A DNA stretch of 64,000 nt from Prescottella sp. R16 (GCF_030656875.1 NZ_CP130943.1:4154001-4218000); one strand, 5' to 3'; positions 35,260-43,957 are shown, numbered from the stretch's first letter. Notes: generated from the letters alone by a model not told the origin. Numbers and translations: made by a program.

Positions 35260-36232
35260 GAACACTCCCTTCCTCGGAATCCTTGTGCACATCAACGGTT
35301 TCGATGATTCTCGCGATGGCCGCCACGATCTCGCCGGCAGCAGCGGCAGCGGCCGACGAGGCGGCGGTGAACTGCAGGAACCCGTGCGGCAGCGAGGGGT
35401 AGCGCAGCAGTTCGACCCGCACACCGGCCTCGGACAGTCGCTGCGCGTACTCGAGCCCCTCGTCGAGCAGAGGGTCGTGGCCGCCGACCACGACGACCGT
35501 CGACGGCAGTCCCGACAGGTCGAGGGCTCGGATCGGTGCGATCATCGGCGACGTTCTCGGCGCCGCCTCCGGGCAGTAGTGATCGAGGAACCACTGCATC
35601 TCGCGGGCACCGAGGAACACTCCCGAGTTCGTGGCGTACGAATCACGGTCGAGGTCGGTGTCGACCACCGGGTAGATCAGCACCTGTCCCACCAGGTCGA
35701 TTTCCTCGTCGTCTCGGGCCAGGTTCGCGCACACGGCGGCCAGGTTGCCGCCGGCACTGTCACCGGTCACCACGACGCTGCGCCCCAGATCCTCGGATCC
35801 GGCTGCGACCCAACGCAGGACGGCCATCGCGTCGTCGATCGCCGCCGGGAATCGATGCTCCGGCGCGAGCCGGTAGTCCACGCTCACGACCGTGGCTCCG
35901 GCGGTCTCGGCGATCGCCCGGCAGATCGCGTCCGCGTACTCGAGGTCCCCGGTGACCCAGCCCCCACCGTGGAAGTGGACGACGGTACTCGCCGACGTGG
36001 TGGTGTGTGGCCGGTAGAGCCGGACCGCGATGTGGTCACCGATCGTGTGCGCGGTGACCGCACCGACGTCCGGGCCGGGTGCGCACGACGCGGTCGTGCC
36101 CCGCACACGTTGCCGTGCCTCGTCCGGTGACAGGTCCACCATGGGCGGAAGTCCGGCACCGGCGACCGCCTCGGCGACGGACTGGAACGCGGGGTCCAGT
36201 CGGATTCGAGCGCCTTCCATACCTCTTGTCAT
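35252..36232 (-). CDS. Alpha/beta-hydrolase, HSL-type esterase
   Basis: A 326-residue hormone-sensitive-lipase-type hydrolase. The oxyanion motif HGGG is at residues 88-91, nucleophile Ser159 in GDSAGG, Asp253 in GGHDPLLDEG and His283 in LPHGF complete the triad. It would cleave carboxylic esters, possibly those formed by the Baeyer-Villiger monooxygenase encoded nearby. The ATG at 36232 is chosen because TAGATT lies 7 bases upstream (leaderless); the next ATG (residue 5) has AAGAGG too close. The Ala-rich C-terminal helix is odd. It is co-transcribed with the aminoacylase-like gene. Confidence 0.88.
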   Translation of the reverse strand: MTRGMEGARIRLDPAFQSVAEAVAGAGLPPMVDLSPDEARQRVRGTTASCAPGPDVGAVTAHTIGDHIAVRLYRPHTTTSASTVVHFHGGGWVTGDLEYADAICRAIAETAGATVVSVDYRLAPEHRFPAAIDDAMAVLRWVAAGSEDLGRSVVVTGDSAGGNLAAVCANLARDDEEIDLVGQVLIYPVVDTDLDRDSYATNSGVFLGAREMQWFLDHYCPEAAPRTSPMIAPIRALDLSGLPSTVVVVGGHDPLLDEGLEYAQRLSEAGVRVELLRYPSLPHGFLQFTAASSAAAAAAGEIVAAIARIIETVDVHKDSEEGSVHA

Positions 36233-36234
36233 GA

Positions 36235-36255
36235 ACTAGAATCTAACTCTAGTCT
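36235..36255. promoter_or_regulatory. Inverted-repeat operator with -10 boxes on both strands
   Basis: ACTAGA (36235-36240) and TCTAGT (36248-36253) form an inverted repeat with a 7-nt centre. TAGATT on the minus strand (36240-36245) is the -10 box of the esterase operon, 7 bases before its ATG. On the plus strand TAGTCT (36250-36255) could start a rightward transcript. The TetR gene next door is a candidate regulator. Confidence 0.5.
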
Positions 36256-36317
36256 CAAACTATGGCAACGGTCACACCCGAGCGGACGGAGTATCCTGCC
36301 GTTCCCGGATTTCGGTT

Positions 36318-36336
36318 GCGGGACTTCGCGTCCCGC
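36318..36336 (-). terminator. Hairpin after the TetR gene
   Basis: GCGGGAC pairs with GTCCCGC (7 bp) around TTCGC, 13 bases past the TetR stop at 36349. Confidence 0.5.
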
Positions 36337-36348
36337 GACCGACGCGCG

Positions 36349-37029
36349 CTACGGCCGGCCGGCCGCCGCGGTCGGGAAGATCATGTCCACTGCGCGATCC
36401 AGCAGCCGATGGACCTCCGCAACGTTCCGTCGCCCGAGTCCGAACATGATCAACTCGTGCGCCAGGACCGCCGTCACGACCGCGACGATGTCCTCCGCTT
36501 CCTCGTCCGGCAGGTCGAACAACTGTTCCCGGTACGACGCGAGGACCTGCGCCGAGAACTCTGCGAACAGCGCGCACACCACCGGATCGGTCGACTGCCG
36601 CAGCGTGTTCTGCAGCCGCAGGTAGGTCGGGTACTCCTCGAACCGATGGACCGAGTGGTGCAGGCGGATCCGGATGCGTTCGGCCGGCGGCAGAGCCGGG
36701 TCGGGTGCACCGCCGCGCGTGATCGGATCGGTCGCGGACCAGTCCCGCAACACCGCCGCATAGAGGTGGTCCTTGGACGCGAAGTACCGGTACACGGTGC
36801 CCAGCGCGACATCCGAACGCTCCGCGACGTCCCGGACCTGGATGCGCTCGAAATCGTCCGCCACCAACAATTCCCCGGCCGCATCGATGATGCGCTGGCG
36901 TCGCTCCCGCTGACCGCGGGGCAACGACGCCGGGTCCGGCAGCACCGGTCTGTCCTGCCGGTCCGCAGCCCCTGCACCCACGCTCGCACGCCTCCCATCG
37001 CCCCCACCCGACCGGCGGGACACCTGCAC
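36349..37029 (-). CDS. TetR-family regulator (KstR-like DNA-binding domain)
   Basis: A TetR protein of up to 226 residues. The helix-turn-helix (RIQVRDVAERSDVALGTVYRYFASKDHLY, about residues 62-90) is of the type seen in KstR and its relatives, and the C-terminal domain is helical. The start is uncertain: a GTG at 37029 gives the full length, but the first 40 residues are low-complexity and a later GTG may be used. It is divergent from the Baeyer-Villiger monooxygenase gene with only 47 bases between, and next to the esterase operon, so both are candidate targets. Confidence 0.85.
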   Translation of the reverse strand: MQVSRRSGGGDGRRASVGAGAADRQDRPVLPDPASLPRGQRERRQRIIDAAGELLVADDFERIQVRDVAERSDVALGTVYRYFASKDHLYAAVLRDWSATDPITRGGAPDPALPPAERIRIRLHHSVHRFEEYPTYLRLQNTLRQSTDPVVCALFAEFSAQVLASYREQLFDLPDEEAEDIVAVVTAVLAHELIMFGLGRRNVAEVHRLLDRAVDMIFPTAAAGRP

Positions 37030-37076
37030 CGATGCTACTGGCAGCCCCGTATCCCACTACGAAAAGAGGTTTCTCC

Positions 37077-38747
37077 ATGCACGACTCCACCGTTCCCGAG
37101 CCCACCTACGACGTCGTCGTGGTCGGCGCCGGATTCGCCGGCCTGTACGCGCTGCACCTCCTGCGTCTGCGCGGGCTGTCGGCGCACTTGTTCGAAGCCG
37201 AGAACGGGGTGGGCGGCACGTGGCTGCGCAACCGCTACCCGGGCGCCCGCTGCGACGTCGACAGCGCCGACTACTCGTACTCGTTCGACGACGCGTTGCA
37301 ACAGGACTGGGTGTGGACCGAACGGTTCCCCGCACAGCCGGAGATCCTGCGGTACCTCGAGCACGTCGCCGACCGGTTCGGACTGTACGACGACATCACG
37401 TTCGGCACCCGGGTGACAGCGGCACACTTCGACGACGCCACCGCGCTGTGGACGCTGCGCACCGACGACGGTGCCGCCGTGACGGCGCAGTGGACGATCA
37501 TGGCGACCGGTGCACTCTCGGCGGCGCGCCTGCCCGACATCCCGGGCCGGGACTCGTTCGCCGGGGACGTCTTCCACACGTCGGTGTGGCCCGCCGACGG
37601 GGTCGACTTCACGGGCCGCCGGGTCGGCGTGATCGGCACCGGATCGTCGGGGGTGCAGGCGATCCCGGTGATCGCCGAGCAGGCCGCGCAGCTCACGGTG
37701 TTCCAGCGCACGCCCGGATTCGTCGTCCCGGCCCGGAACCGGCCACTGGCCGCCGGGGAACTCGATGCGATCAAGGCGGACTATCCGGCACGGCGGCAGC
37801 GGCTGCGCGAATCGCACGGCGGCTGGACGATCGCGGCCCCCGTCGGCCTGGCCCGCGAGACCGCCCCGGAGGTTCGGGACAAGGAGTACGAGAGCCGCTG
37901 GGCGGCTGGCGGTATCGGCTTCCAGAACACGTTCGGCGACATCATGCTCGACGCCGACGCGAACGAGACTGCCGCCGAGTTCGTGCGCGCCAAGATCCGG
38001 GCGACGGTCCACGATCCCGCCACGGCGGAGACGCTGTGCCCGCGCGGTTATCCGTTGGGGGCGAAGCGCCTGTGCATCGGCACCGACTACTACGAGACGT
38101 ACAACCGGGACACTGTCGACCTGGTCGATGTGCGGGCCACCCCGATCCGGGAGATCGTGCCCGCCGGGATCCGCACCGGAACCGGCGCGGACGTCGTGGT
38201 CCACGAACTGGATGCGATCGTGTTCGCCACCGGATTCGACGCCATGACCGGCGCCCTCGACGCCGTCGACATCCGCGGCCGTGACGACGTCACGCTGCGG
38301 GAGGCGTGGCGGGACGGGCCCCGCACGTATCTCGGGGTCGCGGTCGCCGGCTTCCCGAATCTCTTCGTGATCACCGGTCCGGGCAGCCCCTCGGTGCTGT
38401 CCAACGTGGTCGTCTCCATCGAACAGCACGTCGAGTGGGTGACCGGGTTCCTCGACCACCTGCGCGCCACCGGGGCACGGACCGCGGAGGCGACACCGCA
38501 GGCGCAAGCGGACTGGGGTGATCACGTCACCGGTATCGCCGCCGGCAGCCTCTACCAGCAGGCCGATTCGTGGTACGTCGGCGCGAACGTCCCCGGCAAA
38601 CCCCGCGTCTTCCTGCCCTATCTCGGTGGCGTGGGCACCTACCGGACCCTGTGCGCGCAGATCGCGGCCGACGGGTATCGGGGGTTCACCACGACCGCCG
38701 ACCACGAGGCCGGAAGTTCTCGAGCCGAGCCGTTCCGAACGGCATAA
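37077..38747 (+). CDS. Baeyer-Villiger monooxygenase (flavin-containing)
   Basis: A 556-residue flavoprotein monooxygenase. FAD motif GAGFAG is at residues 17-22, the BVMO fingerprint FAGDVFHTSVWP at 161-172, and the NADPH Rossmann motif GVIGTGSSG follows near 182. The CHMO-like order GTWLRNRYPGARCD after the first motif is also present. These enzymes insert oxygen next to a ketone carbonyl, giving an ester or lactone, with NADPH and O2. AGAGGT supports the ATG. An esterase, a zinc alcohol dehydrogenase and CoA-ligase genes nearby could carry the product further. Ketone substrate unknown. Confidence 0.92.
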   Translation: MHDSTVPEPTYDVVVVGAGFAGLYALHLLRLRGLSAHLFEAENGVGGTWLRNRYPGARCDVDSADYSYSFDDALQQDWVWTERFPAQPEILRYLEHVADRFGLYDDITFGTRVTAAHFDDATALWTLRTDDGAAVTAQWTIMATGALSAARLPDIPGRDSFAGDVFHTSVWPADGVDFTGRRVGVIGTGSSGVQAIPVIAEQAAQLTVFQRTPGFVVPARNRPLAAGELDAIKADYPARRQRLRESHGGWTIAAPVGLARETAPEVRDKEYESRWAAGGIGFQNTFGDIMLDADANETAAEFVRAKIRATVHDPATAETLCPRGYPLGAKRLCIGTDYYETYNRDTVDLVDVRATPIREIVPAGIRTGTGADVVVHELDAIVFATGFDAMTGALDAVDIRGRDDVTLREAWRDGPRTYLGVAVAGFPNLFVITGPGSPSVLSNVVVSIEQHVEWVTGFLDHLRATGARTAEATPQAQADWGDHVTGIAAGSLYQQADSWYVGANVPGKPRVFLPYLGGVGTYRTLCAQIAADGYRGFTTTADHEAGSSRAEPFRTA

Positions 38748-38777
38748 CCCCGTCGGCGTCGGGGGGTGATGCCGTTC
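38737..38777. terminator. Bidirectional hairpin spanning the BVMO stop codon
   Basis: GAACGGCAT pairs with ATGCCGTTC and ACCCC with GGGGT, with one mismatch and an 11-nt loop, between the convergent monooxygenase and alcohol dehydrogenase genes. Confidence 0.65.
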
Positions 38778-38786
38778 GTCCGGCCA

Positions 38787-39917
38787 CTACGGTCGGACCG
38801 GCGATTCGGTCGGAGTGATCACGATGTTGATCGGCCGTTCCTCGGGATGATCGCCGCGGAGCAATTCGATCCCGTATTCGAGACGATCGAATCCGAGCAC
38901 ATGAGTGCGCATGCGGCTGAGCGGGAATCGGCCGGACGCGACGATGCCCGCCGCCTGCTGGTACGACTGCACACTCGACCCGCCGCACCCGATCAACCGG
39001 ATGTTCTTGAGCGTCAGCAGGTCGATCGGGAAGTTCTCGATCGGCCGAGTCTTGAGTCCTGCCGACACCACCGTGCCGCCCGTGCGGACGATGTCGAGGG
39101 CGTCGAGAAGCGGCCCGGTCGCGTGCGGCGACGTGTCGAGTACGACGTCGAATCCCCGTCCGCGGGTCGTCAGGTGCGCTGCGTCCCGCAGGTCTCCGGT
39201 CTCGACGTCGACCACCACGTCGGCGCCGAATTCCTTTGCGAGATCGAGCTTGTGCTGATCGCGTGACAGTCCGGTCGCGAGGATCGTGTCGGCGCCGACC
39301 GCCTTCGCCGCGACGACTGCGGCAAGCCCGCGCTGGCCGCAGCCCAGGATCGCGATGGTCGTCCCGATCGTGGTGCCGGGGGTCGTCACCGCCCAGTCGA
39401 TCGCAGCTGCCAACGGATTCCACAGGGTGGCGTCCAGCGGGTCGGTGCTCGCCGGGAACGGGTGCAGGATCGCGTTCGGATGAATGTAGACGTGCGTCGC
39501 GTAGCCGCCCCACAGAGCCGGGGCGTGCCGGGTCGGGATGTACCCGTACGCATTGGGACGGAACGGCCACCCGCTGCATCGGATGGTCGAACCTTCCCGG
39601 CAAGCGTCACACCGGCCACATCCTAGGAACGGGTTGACCGCCACCCGGTCACCGATCTGCACTCCGTCCGGGCGGGCACCGCCGCCGATGTCCTCGACGA
39701 CGCCGACGATCTCGTGTCCGTTGATCCGGGGGAACGGCGACACCCCCGGCTCGTACGCCGAGTGCTTCGCCTCCCACGAGTCGATGTCGCTGGCGCACAG
39801 TCCGTTCGCCTCGACGCGGAGCAGCGCCGAACCCGGCACGAGGGCCGGGAGCGGGATCTCCTCGAAACGCACCTCACGCGGACCGGCCTGCACCAGTGCG
39901 GTTGCCATCGTTGCCAT
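38787..39917 (-). CDS. Zinc-dependent alcohol dehydrogenase (MDR family)
   Basis: A 376-residue medium-chain dehydrogenase. The catalytic zinc site is shown by Cys in GLCASDID (near residue 41) and the His-Glu pair in NGHEIVGVVEDIG; a structural zinc loop of four Cys lies in GCGRCDACREGSTIRC. The NAD motif is ILGCGQRGLAAV near 190-201. It would oxidise an alcohol to aldehyde or ketone. An ATG 9 bases downstream is an alternative start. It is the last gene of the operon amidohydrolase-small protein-ADH led by a regulon-type operator; the alcohol could come from an ester cleaved after Baeyer-Villiger oxidation. Confidence 0.9.
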   Translation of the reverse strand: MATMATALVQAGPREVRFEEIPLPALVPGSALLRVEANGLCASDIDSWEAKHSAYEPGVSPFPRINGHEIVGVVEDIGGGARPDGVQIGDRVAVNPFLGCGRCDACREGSTIRCSGWPFRPNAYGYIPTRHAPALWGGYATHVYIHPNAILHPFPASTDPLDATLWNPLAAAIDWAVTTPGTTIGTTIAILGCGQRGLAAVVAAKAVGADTILATGLSRDQHKLDLAKEFGADVVVDVETGDLRDAAHLTTRGRGFDVVLDTSPHATGPLLDALDIVRTGGTVVSAGLKTRPIENFPIDLLTLKNIRLIGCGGSSVQSYQQAAGIVASGRFPLSRMRTHVLGFDRLEYGIELLRGDHPEERPINIVITPTESPVRP

Positions 39918-39919
39918 GT

Positions 39920-40183
39920 TCAGCGCTCCTCGACGAATTTCCGGGACTCGGCCGCCGCAGCGATGCGCCGCCGCACCAGGTCGACGGCCGCCTGCGGGGC
40001 ATTCTGCTCTTCCAAGTAGGCCAGTTCGGCAGTGGCCTGAGCGGCAACGGCGTCGAGGCGCTCGACGGCAAGATCACGTGTGAGCAGATCCTGCTCGACC
40101 CAGTCGTCGGCCTCGATACGATCTTCCGCAGTCATCGGAGTGATCGGCGGTTGTTGCCAGCCGAACGGGTCGGGTGTCGTCAC
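39920..40183 (-). CDS. 87-residue acidic helical protein of unknown function
   Basis: The GTG overlaps the stop of the amidohydrolase (GTGA), so it is translationally coupled, and it ends 2 bases before the alcohol dehydrogenase ATG. The sequence is an extended N-terminus (MTTPDPFGWQQPPITP) followed by two long acidic/basic helices (DRIEADDWVEQDLLTRDLAV and AVDLVRRRIAAAAESRKFVEER) likely to form a hairpin or coil. No Cys, no signal. The tight coupling suggests a small partner subunit of the amidohydrolase; no family is recognised. Confidence 0.7.
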   Translation of the reverse strand: MTTPDPFGWQQPPITPMTAEDRIEADDWVEQDLLTRDLAVERLDAVAAQATAELAYLEEQNAPQAAVDLVRRRIAAAAESRKFVEER

Positions 40184-41343
40184 GCCTTGGCCCCGTCGTC
40201 GTAGAAGTTGAACAGTCGCCGCGCGTTGGTCTCGACGATCTTGACGACCTCGTCGTCCGGCACGTCCTGGAAGCGGAACTCGGCGTGCTTCCGACTGTTG
40301 GGCCAGTACGAGTCCGAGTGCGGGTAGTCGCACTCCCACGTGATGTTGTCGATGCCGACGACGTGCCGGTTCTTAAGACCGAAGTCGTCGTCGATGAAGC
40401 AGCCGTACATGTTCTTGAACCACAGCGTCGAGGGCACCACGTCCTGGACGACGTTCTGGTAGTGCCGATGACGCTCCCACACCGCGTCGATGCGCTCGAG
40501 CATGTAGGGCACCCAGCCGATATTGCCTTCGGACAGCGCCACCTTGAGATTCGGGAACTTGTGGAACACCGGCGAGAACAACAGATGCGACGTCGAAGAC
40601 ATCATGTTGGTTGCGTACAGCGAGATGGTCACCGCGTACGGGGCCTCCTCCGCAGTGGCCGGCGGCCGGCCCGAGGAGCCGAAATGCATGCACAGCGGCA
40701 TGCTCGTCTCCTGGGCGGCAGCGAAGACCGGATCCCAGTGATCGGTGTAGTACGACGGCAGCCCCAGCGGAACCGGATCCTCCGGGAAGGTGATGCCTTT
40801 GGCGCCCTTCGCGGCGGTGCGGTGGATCTCCTCGACGCACTCGGCGATGTCCCATAGCGGCAGGATGATCACCGGGATGAAACGGTCGGGCGCGGTGGCG
40901 CACCACTCGTCGAGGACGTAATCGTTGTAGGCCTTGACACTCAGGAGCGCCAGTTCCATGTCCGTGCTCTCGACGGTGAACAGGGCGCCGGCGAAACGCG
41001 GGAACGACGGGAAACAGGTCTGTGCCCACACGCCGTCGAGGTCCATGTCCGCCAGACGCGCCTTGGGGTCGTAGCAGCCCGGGATCATGTCGGAGTAGCG
41101 GACCGGCTCCATACCGAAGTCCTCGGGATTCTTGCCCGCCACCGCATTGAGACCGATCGCGGGAAAGCGCTTGCCCTGGTAGTTCCACACCTGCATAGGT
41201 GCACCGCCGGACGGCGACGCCTCCTCGACGATGCGGGGGCCGGCGTCGAGGAACTTGGCGGGCAGGCGATCGGCCCACACGGTGGGATGCTCGATCAGAT
41301 GGTCGTCGACCGAGACGAGCTTCATCCACGGCTGGAGTGGCAT
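40180..41343 (-). CDS. Amidohydrolase-2 family metal-dependent hydrolase/decarboxylase
   Basis: A 387-residue TIM-barrel protein of the amidohydrolase-2 (ACMSD-like) family. The first metal motif region reads SVDDHLIEHPTVW; CMHFGSSGRPP near residue 235 supplies the barrel His, and WECDYPHSDSYWPNS near 345 supplies the C-terminal Asp and His. Family members hydrolyse or decarboxylate without an external cofactor. AGGAGG precedes the ATG. A regulon-type operator lies 27 bases upstream of the start, and a small coupled protein and an alcohol dehydrogenase follow. A second member is encoded at 62,413. Substrate unknown. Confidence 0.88.
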   Translation of the reverse strand: MPLQPWMKLVSVDDHLIEHPTVWADRLPAKFLDAGPRIVEEASPSGGAPMQVWNYQGKRFPAIGLNAVAGKNPEDFGMEPVRYSDMIPGCYDPKARLADMDLDGVWAQTCFPSFPRFAGALFTVESTDMELALLSVKAYNDYVLDEWCATAPDRFIPVIILPLWDIAECVEEIHRTAAKGAKGITFPEDPVPLGLPSYYTDHWDPVFAAAQETSMPLCMHFGSSGRPPATAEEAPYAVTISLYATNMMSSTSHLLFSPVFHKFPNLKVALSEGNIGWVPYMLERIDAVWERHRHYQNVVQDVVPSTLWFKNMYGCFIDDDFGLKNRHVVGIDNITWECDYPHSDSYWPNSRKHAEFRFQDVPDDEVVKIVETNARRLFNFYDDGAKA

Positions 41344-41369
41344 TGGTGTGCCTCCTGTAGAAGTCTGTA

Positions 41370-41385
41370 ACAAACGATTGTTGCA
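41370..41385. promoter_or_regulatory. Regulon operator copy 1
   Basis: ACAAACGATTGTTGCA differs at two positions from the exact 16-mer found at 48282 and 52179. It lies 27 bases upstream of the amidohydrolase start, between that gene and the end of the SDR gene of the operon to the right. Confidence 0.7.
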
Positions 41386-41431
41386 AGAGAAGTGCGCCAT
41401 GTCCGCGGAACCGCGGACGGCGAGACCGAGG

Positions 41432-42325
41432 TCAGATGACGGCGGAGAGGTATCCTGGCCGGATCCGCGTCTTGTCGATGTCGTCGGGCTGCCAGCCCGG
41501 AACGAGCGCGGTGCCGTCCAGCGTGCGGACCGGGCGGTCGAGTTCGACGAGGATCCCCAGGTTTCGAGTGATCTTCCCCGTCAGCACCTTCGGGTCTCCG
41601 GTGCACAGGGCCAGTGCCGCCTCCGCGATGGTCTCCTCCGGTTCGGAGTTGCCGGTGGTGACACCGGGCACGGTGAGGGCGTTCTCGGTGGCGATCGAGT
41701 ATTCAGGCGCCAGCGTGTTGACCGCGATGTTGTCGTCGTACAGGTCCATCGCGGCGCCCGTGGTGATCCGGTCGATCATGGCCTTGGTGCCGCCGTACAG
41801 GCAGGCACCGAACGTCGAGTTCGGGGCGAACGGCGGGCCCTTGCGCGGCCCAGCCTGGGTCGAGGAGATGCTCAGGATCCACCCGGCCCCCCGCTTCCGC
41901 ATGCCGGGCACCGCCGCCGTCGCCAGATCCCATCCGGCCCAGACGTTCGTCTCCACCGAGTCGTAGAAGGACTCCCGGGTCATCTCGCCGTACAACTGGT
42001 CGAAGTGCCGAGTGGCTGCGGCGTTGTTGACGAGGATGTCGACCGGCGCACCGAGCACGGATTCGGCGTGGGCGATCACCGAGGCGCGGTCCGCGGTCGG
42101 GTCACCGAGGTCGAATACCAGGGCCTCGGCAGTGCCGCCGTCGGCTCGGATCTGCGCGACGGTCTCCTCGAGCGAGCCCTGCAGACGGCCGTCGCCGGCC
42201 CGCAACGATCGCGACACCGCGAGAACGTGGATGCCATCGGCGGCAAATCGTCGCGCGATGGCCCGGCCGATGCCACGGCTCGCGCCGGTGACGACGGCAA
42301 CGTGCGGAATATCGTTGTCGCTCAT
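41432..42325 (-). CDS. SDR-family oxidoreductase
   Basis: A 297-residue short-chain dehydrogenase: cofactor motif TGASRGIG at residues 13-20, the NNAAA variant of NNAG at 100-104, and Tyr177/Lys181 (YGGTK). The segment APNSTFGACLYGGTKAMIDR around the active site is shared with the SDR at 63,273, its closest relative in the window. Its ATG overlaps the DUF35 gene stop (ATGA), so it is the last gene of the six-gene operon from 48,185. It likely oxidises or reduces a hydroxy/keto intermediate, for example the aldolase product. Substrate unknown. Confidence 0.88.
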   Translation of the reverse strand: MSDNDIPHVAVVTGASRGIGRAIARRFAADGIHVLAVSRSLRAGDGRLQGSLEETVAQIRADGGTAEALVFDLGDPTADRASVIAHAESVLGAPVDILVNNAAATRHFDQLYGEMTRESFYDSVETNVWAGWDLATAAVPGMRKRGAGWILSISSTQAGPRKGPPFAPNSTFGACLYGGTKAMIDRITTGAAMDLYDDNIAVNTLAPEYSIATENALTVPGVTTGNSEPEETIAEAALALCTGDPKVLTGKITRNLGILVELDRPVRTLDGTALVPGWQPDDIDKTRIRPGYLSAVI

Positions 42326-42774
42326 CCGTTCACCCCCGAGTCTGCGGGCGCGAAGTACGGCAGTACGACGCCGTCTTCGATCTCGTGGAACTCCACCGCG
42401 ACAGGCATGTCGATCCGGACGTCGGCGGGCGCGCACCCGATGATGTTCGACACCATGTGGTAGCCCTCGTCGAGCTCGACGATGACCACCACGTAGGGGC
42501 TCGTGAAGGCCGGCGTCTGCGGCCTGGTCACCTCGGTGTAGCTGTAGACGGTGCCGCGACCGGAGCCGACCTGCCACTCGAGGCTGTCCGCCCCGCATCC
42601 GCGGCACAGCTTGTTCGGGTCGAACTCGGCGTGTCCACACGCCGAGCAGCGCTGGTACCGCAACTCTCCCGCGACGCATCCGTCCCAGAACGGCCTCGAC
42701 AGGACGGTGGGCTCGGGCAGCGGAATTCCCGCCCGCTGGGGCGCCAGTAAGGTCGTGATGATGTTCTCGCTCAT
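42322..42774 (-). CDS. DUF35/OB-fold acyl-CoA-associated zinc-ribbon protein
   Basis: A 150-residue protein with an N-terminal helix region, a rubredoxin-like zinc ribbon (Cys43, Cys46, Cys57, Cys60) and a C-terminal OB fold (TVYSYTEVTRP onward). DUF35 proteins partner thiolase-fold enzymes; in steroid side-chain breakdown the DUF35 part of ChsH2 binds Ltp2 to form an active retro-aldolase. Here the gene follows directly on a thiolase-fold gene with a 4-bp ATGA overlap, so the two products very likely form a complex. It could instead serve as a stabilising partner without a direct catalytic role. Confidence 0.88.
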   Translation of the reverse strand: MSENIITTLLAPQRAGIPLPEPTVLSRPFWDGCVAGELRYQRCSACGHAEFDPNKLCRGCGADSLEWQVGSGRGTVYSYTEVTRPQTPAFTSPYVVVIVELDEGYHMVSNIIGCAPADVRIDMPVAVEFHEIEDGVVLPYFAPADSGVNG

Positions 42775-43937
42775 GGTCGTTCACTTCCCAGTAGCAGGAC
42801 GTCGGTGAAGAAGGCCCCGGCGCCGCCGTTGCTGCACAGCACCACCTCGGGGTCGTCGACCTGGTTGGTCGCGCACACACCCTGGAGTTGGTGCACGGAC
42901 CGCGCGATGCGCTGGGTCAGCTGCACGATGCCGCCGCCGTGGCTGTACGACATCAGGCCGCCGTCGGTGGTCAACGGCAGCTTCGGGTCGTCACCGGTGA
43001 CGTTCTCGACGCACCACCGACCGCCCTCGCCCTCCTCGCAGAACTCGAATGCCTCGAACTGCCGGATGATCTCGAAGGAGAAGGGATCGTAGAGTTCGGC
43101 CACGTCGACATCGGCGGGCGTGAGCCCGGCCATCGCGAACGACTTACGGGCCGCACGGCGCCCGACGTATCCGTTGGGGATGTCGGAGGACCGGCTGCCG
43201 AGATCCCAACTGGGGGCGTGCTGGTAGGACGGGCCCATGTGGTCCAGTCCACCACCGAGGACGTAGACGGGCTTGCCGGGCAGGTCCTTCGCACGCTCGG
43301 CGGTGGTGACGATGAGCGCGCAGCCCCCCTCGGAGGTCATCGCGCAGTCGAGGAGGTGGAACGGGTCGGCGATCATGCGCGAGGCCAGGATGTCCTCGGC
43401 GGTGAACGGCCCACGGCCGTAGTAGATCGCGTCGGGGTTGATGTTGCCGTTGTTGCGGATAGTCGCCGCGATCTCAGCCATCTGCTCGGACGTCGTGCCG
43501 TGCTGGTGCATGTGCCGACGCGCGATCAGTGCGAACTCCGAGGCCGTGTAGAGGCCGAACGGGGCGACGAACTCGTTCGACGGGCGTGTCCACGGCGCGG
43601 TGGACTCGCGCTCGGTGTACCGGCCGGCCTCGCCGTCCGCGACCAGCACGGTCTCGCACAGTCCGGCGGCCACGACACTGGCGGCGTGTAGCACACCCGT
43701 GATGCCACCGGGGTTGTTCGCGTTCCACACCGGCCCCAGACCAAGCGAGTAGACGATCTGCGGCGCCGTCTTGCTGTACACGCCGTCGATCGTCGTCGGG
43801 TCGATACCGGACTCGGCGATGACGCCGCGCGCTGCCTCGAGACTGATGGTGAAGCTGTTGTGGCCCTCCAACACTCGCGCCTGCTCGGTGTTGTAGGCCG
43901 CGACGATCACGACGTCGCGGAAGGGATGTGCGGTCAC
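42771..43937 (-). CDS. Thiolase-fold protein lacking the catalytic Cys (Ltp2-like retro-aldolase candidate)
   Basis: A 388-residue thiolase-superfamily protein. Where true thiolases have NNNCSTG it reads NNPGGITG (about residues 74-81), so the nucleophilic Cys is gone. Instead Tyr283 (ELYDPFSFE) and Tyr331 (LMSYSHGGG) stand 48 residues apart, close to the two catalytic Tyr of Ltp2-type aldolases (50 apart). This predicts retro-aldol cleavage of a beta-hydroxyacyl-CoA rather than thiolysis. The GTG at 43937 is chosen from AGGAG 8 bases upstream. It overlaps the DUF35 gene that encodes the expected partner. Confidence 0.85.
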   Translation of the reverse strand: MTAHPFRDVVIVAAYNTEQARVLEGHNSFTISLEAARGVIAESGIDPTTIDGVYSKTAPQIVYSLGLGPVWNANNPGGITGVLHAASVVAAGLCETVLVADGEAGRYTERESTAPWTRPSNEFVAPFGLYTASEFALIARRHMHQHGTTSEQMAEIAATIRNNGNINPDAIYYGRGPFTAEDILASRMIADPFHLLDCAMTSEGGCALIVTTAERAKDLPGKPVYVLGGGLDHMGPSYQHAPSWDLGSRSSDIPNGYVGRRAARKSFAMAGLTPADVDVAELYDPFSFEIIRQFEAFEFCEEGEGGRWCVENVTGDDPKLPLTTDGGLMSYSHGGGIVQLTQRIARSVHQLQGVCATNQVDDPEVVLCSNGGAGAFFTDVLLLGSERP

Positions 43938-43957
43938 ATCGAGTACTCCTGTCTGGA

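Noticed and set aside
36262-37416. Rightward frame starting at a leaderless-type ATG opposite the TetR gene
   Set aside because: It runs antisense through the TetR gene and into the monooxygenase in a wrong frame, with Arg/Pro-rich noise; a short antisense RNA is more likely than a protein.
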